NCBI GenBank assembly: GCA_947165675.1
Contig: CAMVBJ010000032.1
Span: 1-32,327 of the forward strand
Source of the DNA: an uncultured Prevotellaceae bacterium
GTDB lineage: Bacteria; Bacteroidota; Bacteroidia; Bacteroidales; Muribaculaceae
Length of the DNA stretch: 32,327 nucleotides
Direction of reading: 5' to 3'
Part shown: piece by piece, positions 31,736 to 32,327 of the stretch
How positions within the stretch are numbered: the stretch's first letter is position 1
Layout: each line of letters opens with the position of its first letter
Made by a program: the position numbers and the translations under genes
The notes under the pieces: model-generated
What the model was told of the DNA's origin: nothing
Database searches by the model: none
What the model saw: only the letters and a program-made list of their open reading frames with translations

Positions 31736-32327
31736 AATGCAAGTTGGTGCCTCCTGAGTCCCCCGAATTCGGCCTTTAATCGTTAATGTATTTGGAAAAT
31801 AAGAGAAAAGCGCAGGGACTTAGTTTGCCTGTTCACTAATTCTGAGGCATCGCCAAACGCCCTTGCTCTGTGAACAGTCATCCCCCACGCTTGGCCTTAT
31901 GGTCAAGCCCTCTCCCAATTGGCGGGGGATGAAGGCGTACCAATCAACCAGCGACGGAGCGTTATTGACTGCTTTTGACCAGAGCAAAAATTTTGGCGAA
32001 ATTTCAGAATTAGGTCAAAAACAAAACGCTTTCGTCTTGTCAAAACAAAATGTCCGCAAGCCCACGGCACACATGCCACAGGACTCACGCTACAAATTTA
32101 GAACAAAAATCTGACCCAAACAAACAAAACCCCAAAAAATCATGCATAAACTTCAACAATTCCCCTGATTTCCCATCCATTTTCCACAAATCCCCCCTCT
32201 CTAACCTGCATAATAAAAAGGAGTCAGATCAGGTCAACCGCACCAAAATAAGGGCCACCCCCAAAACCGTGTAATAAAAGGAAGACAAGCCCTATGTTTG
32301 CACCGTCAAAGTCAAACATAGGGCTTG
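31736..32327 (-). other. Long structured leader and upstream region of the BspA-like gene
   Basis: This is 590 bases with no convincing gene. A promoter candidate (minus strand TTTG 32124-32121, 20-base spacer, TAAATTTG 32100-32093) would give a leader of about 350 bases. The leader contains paired arms: CTGTTCAC (about 31829) with GTGAACAG, CATCCCCC with GGGGGATG (about 31882-31932), and within it GCTTGGCC-TTAT-GGTCAAGC. Protein frames crossing this region are short and unlike real proteins. Confidence 0.5.
32286..32327 (-). terminator. Large perfect hairpin at the window edge
   Basis: CAAGCCCTATGTTTG (32286-32300) pairs perfectly over 15 bp with CAAACATAGGGCTTG (32313-32327). On the minus strand it is followed by TCTTCCTTTTATTA. 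It is probably the terminator of a minus-strand gene lying to the right of the window. Confidence 0.65.

Noticed and set aside
31863-32114. An 83-codon plus-strand frame upstream of the BspA-like gene
   Set aside because: Composition is unlike a protein, and it overlaps the stem structures and A/T-rich promoter region.

Overview
The window is Bacteroidales chromosome, probably Prevotellaceae or Muribaculaceae. Three things point there. Promoters carry the Bacteroidetes -33 TTTG / -7 TAnnTTTG pattern. Secreted proteins end in paired dockerin-like 'DVNGDGNVSIADVTALID' repeats or a T9SS-type tail. A PorQ-like protein and BspA-type leucine-rich-repeat proteins are present. The exact genus cannot be read from the sequence.

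Left part (1 to about 8.94 kb): accessory DNA that looks like the terminal part of an integrative conjugative element. It holds an ArsR-family repressor with three matching palindromic operators and an ArsF/ArsG-type thiol-redox pair. Next comes a minus-strand run of typical Bacteroidales conjugative-element genes: phosphoribosyltransferase, RadC, a small membrane protein, PcfK, PcfJ, three small unknowns and a DUF3873 protein. Between these genes lie about 2.8 kb of non-coding DNA, and this is the most unusual part of the window. One structured block is present three times (about 5.37-5.82, 7.70-8.15 and 8.27-8.64 kb). Its long hairpins are kept by compensatory base changes while reading frames are not. 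A second structured block precedes two of the copies and carries a conserved plus-strand -7 box. A double-hairpin cassette follows both the DUF3873 and radC stop codons. The element appears to end in a GGTAAC-rich stretch with an outward promoter, abutting a 5'-truncated LRR/Big2/dockerin gene.

Middle (10.1 to 14.1 kb): a tyrosine recombinase with all catalytic residues, preceded by a cluster of TTAGACA repeats and a candidate small RNA. Then come three minus-strand membrane-protein genes, two of them broken (one in-frame TAA, one frameshift). This looks like a decaying second mobile island.

Right part (14.2 to 32.3 kb): mostly housekeeping genes on the minus strand. There is a divergent HxlR-regulator/cupin pair, a VOC-family (YaeR-like) protein, and an unannotated 42-residue membrane peptide. 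Further genes encode a secreted carboxypeptidase-regulatory-like protein, a PorQ-like protein, a DUF2007 protein, MltG, ManA, an AAA ATPase with a PD-(D/E)XK nuclease end and a secreted T9SS-tailed protein. After these come a PMCA-type calcium ATPase, a polyprenol-phosphate mannosyltransferase-like enzyme, a methyltransferase, an iron-sulfur flavoprotein, a conserved unknown and a large BspA-like LRR protein with a long, structured leader. Four intergenic gaps in this part hold degenerate 7-bp tandem arrays, and in all four the array supplies the TAG stop codon of the gene before it.
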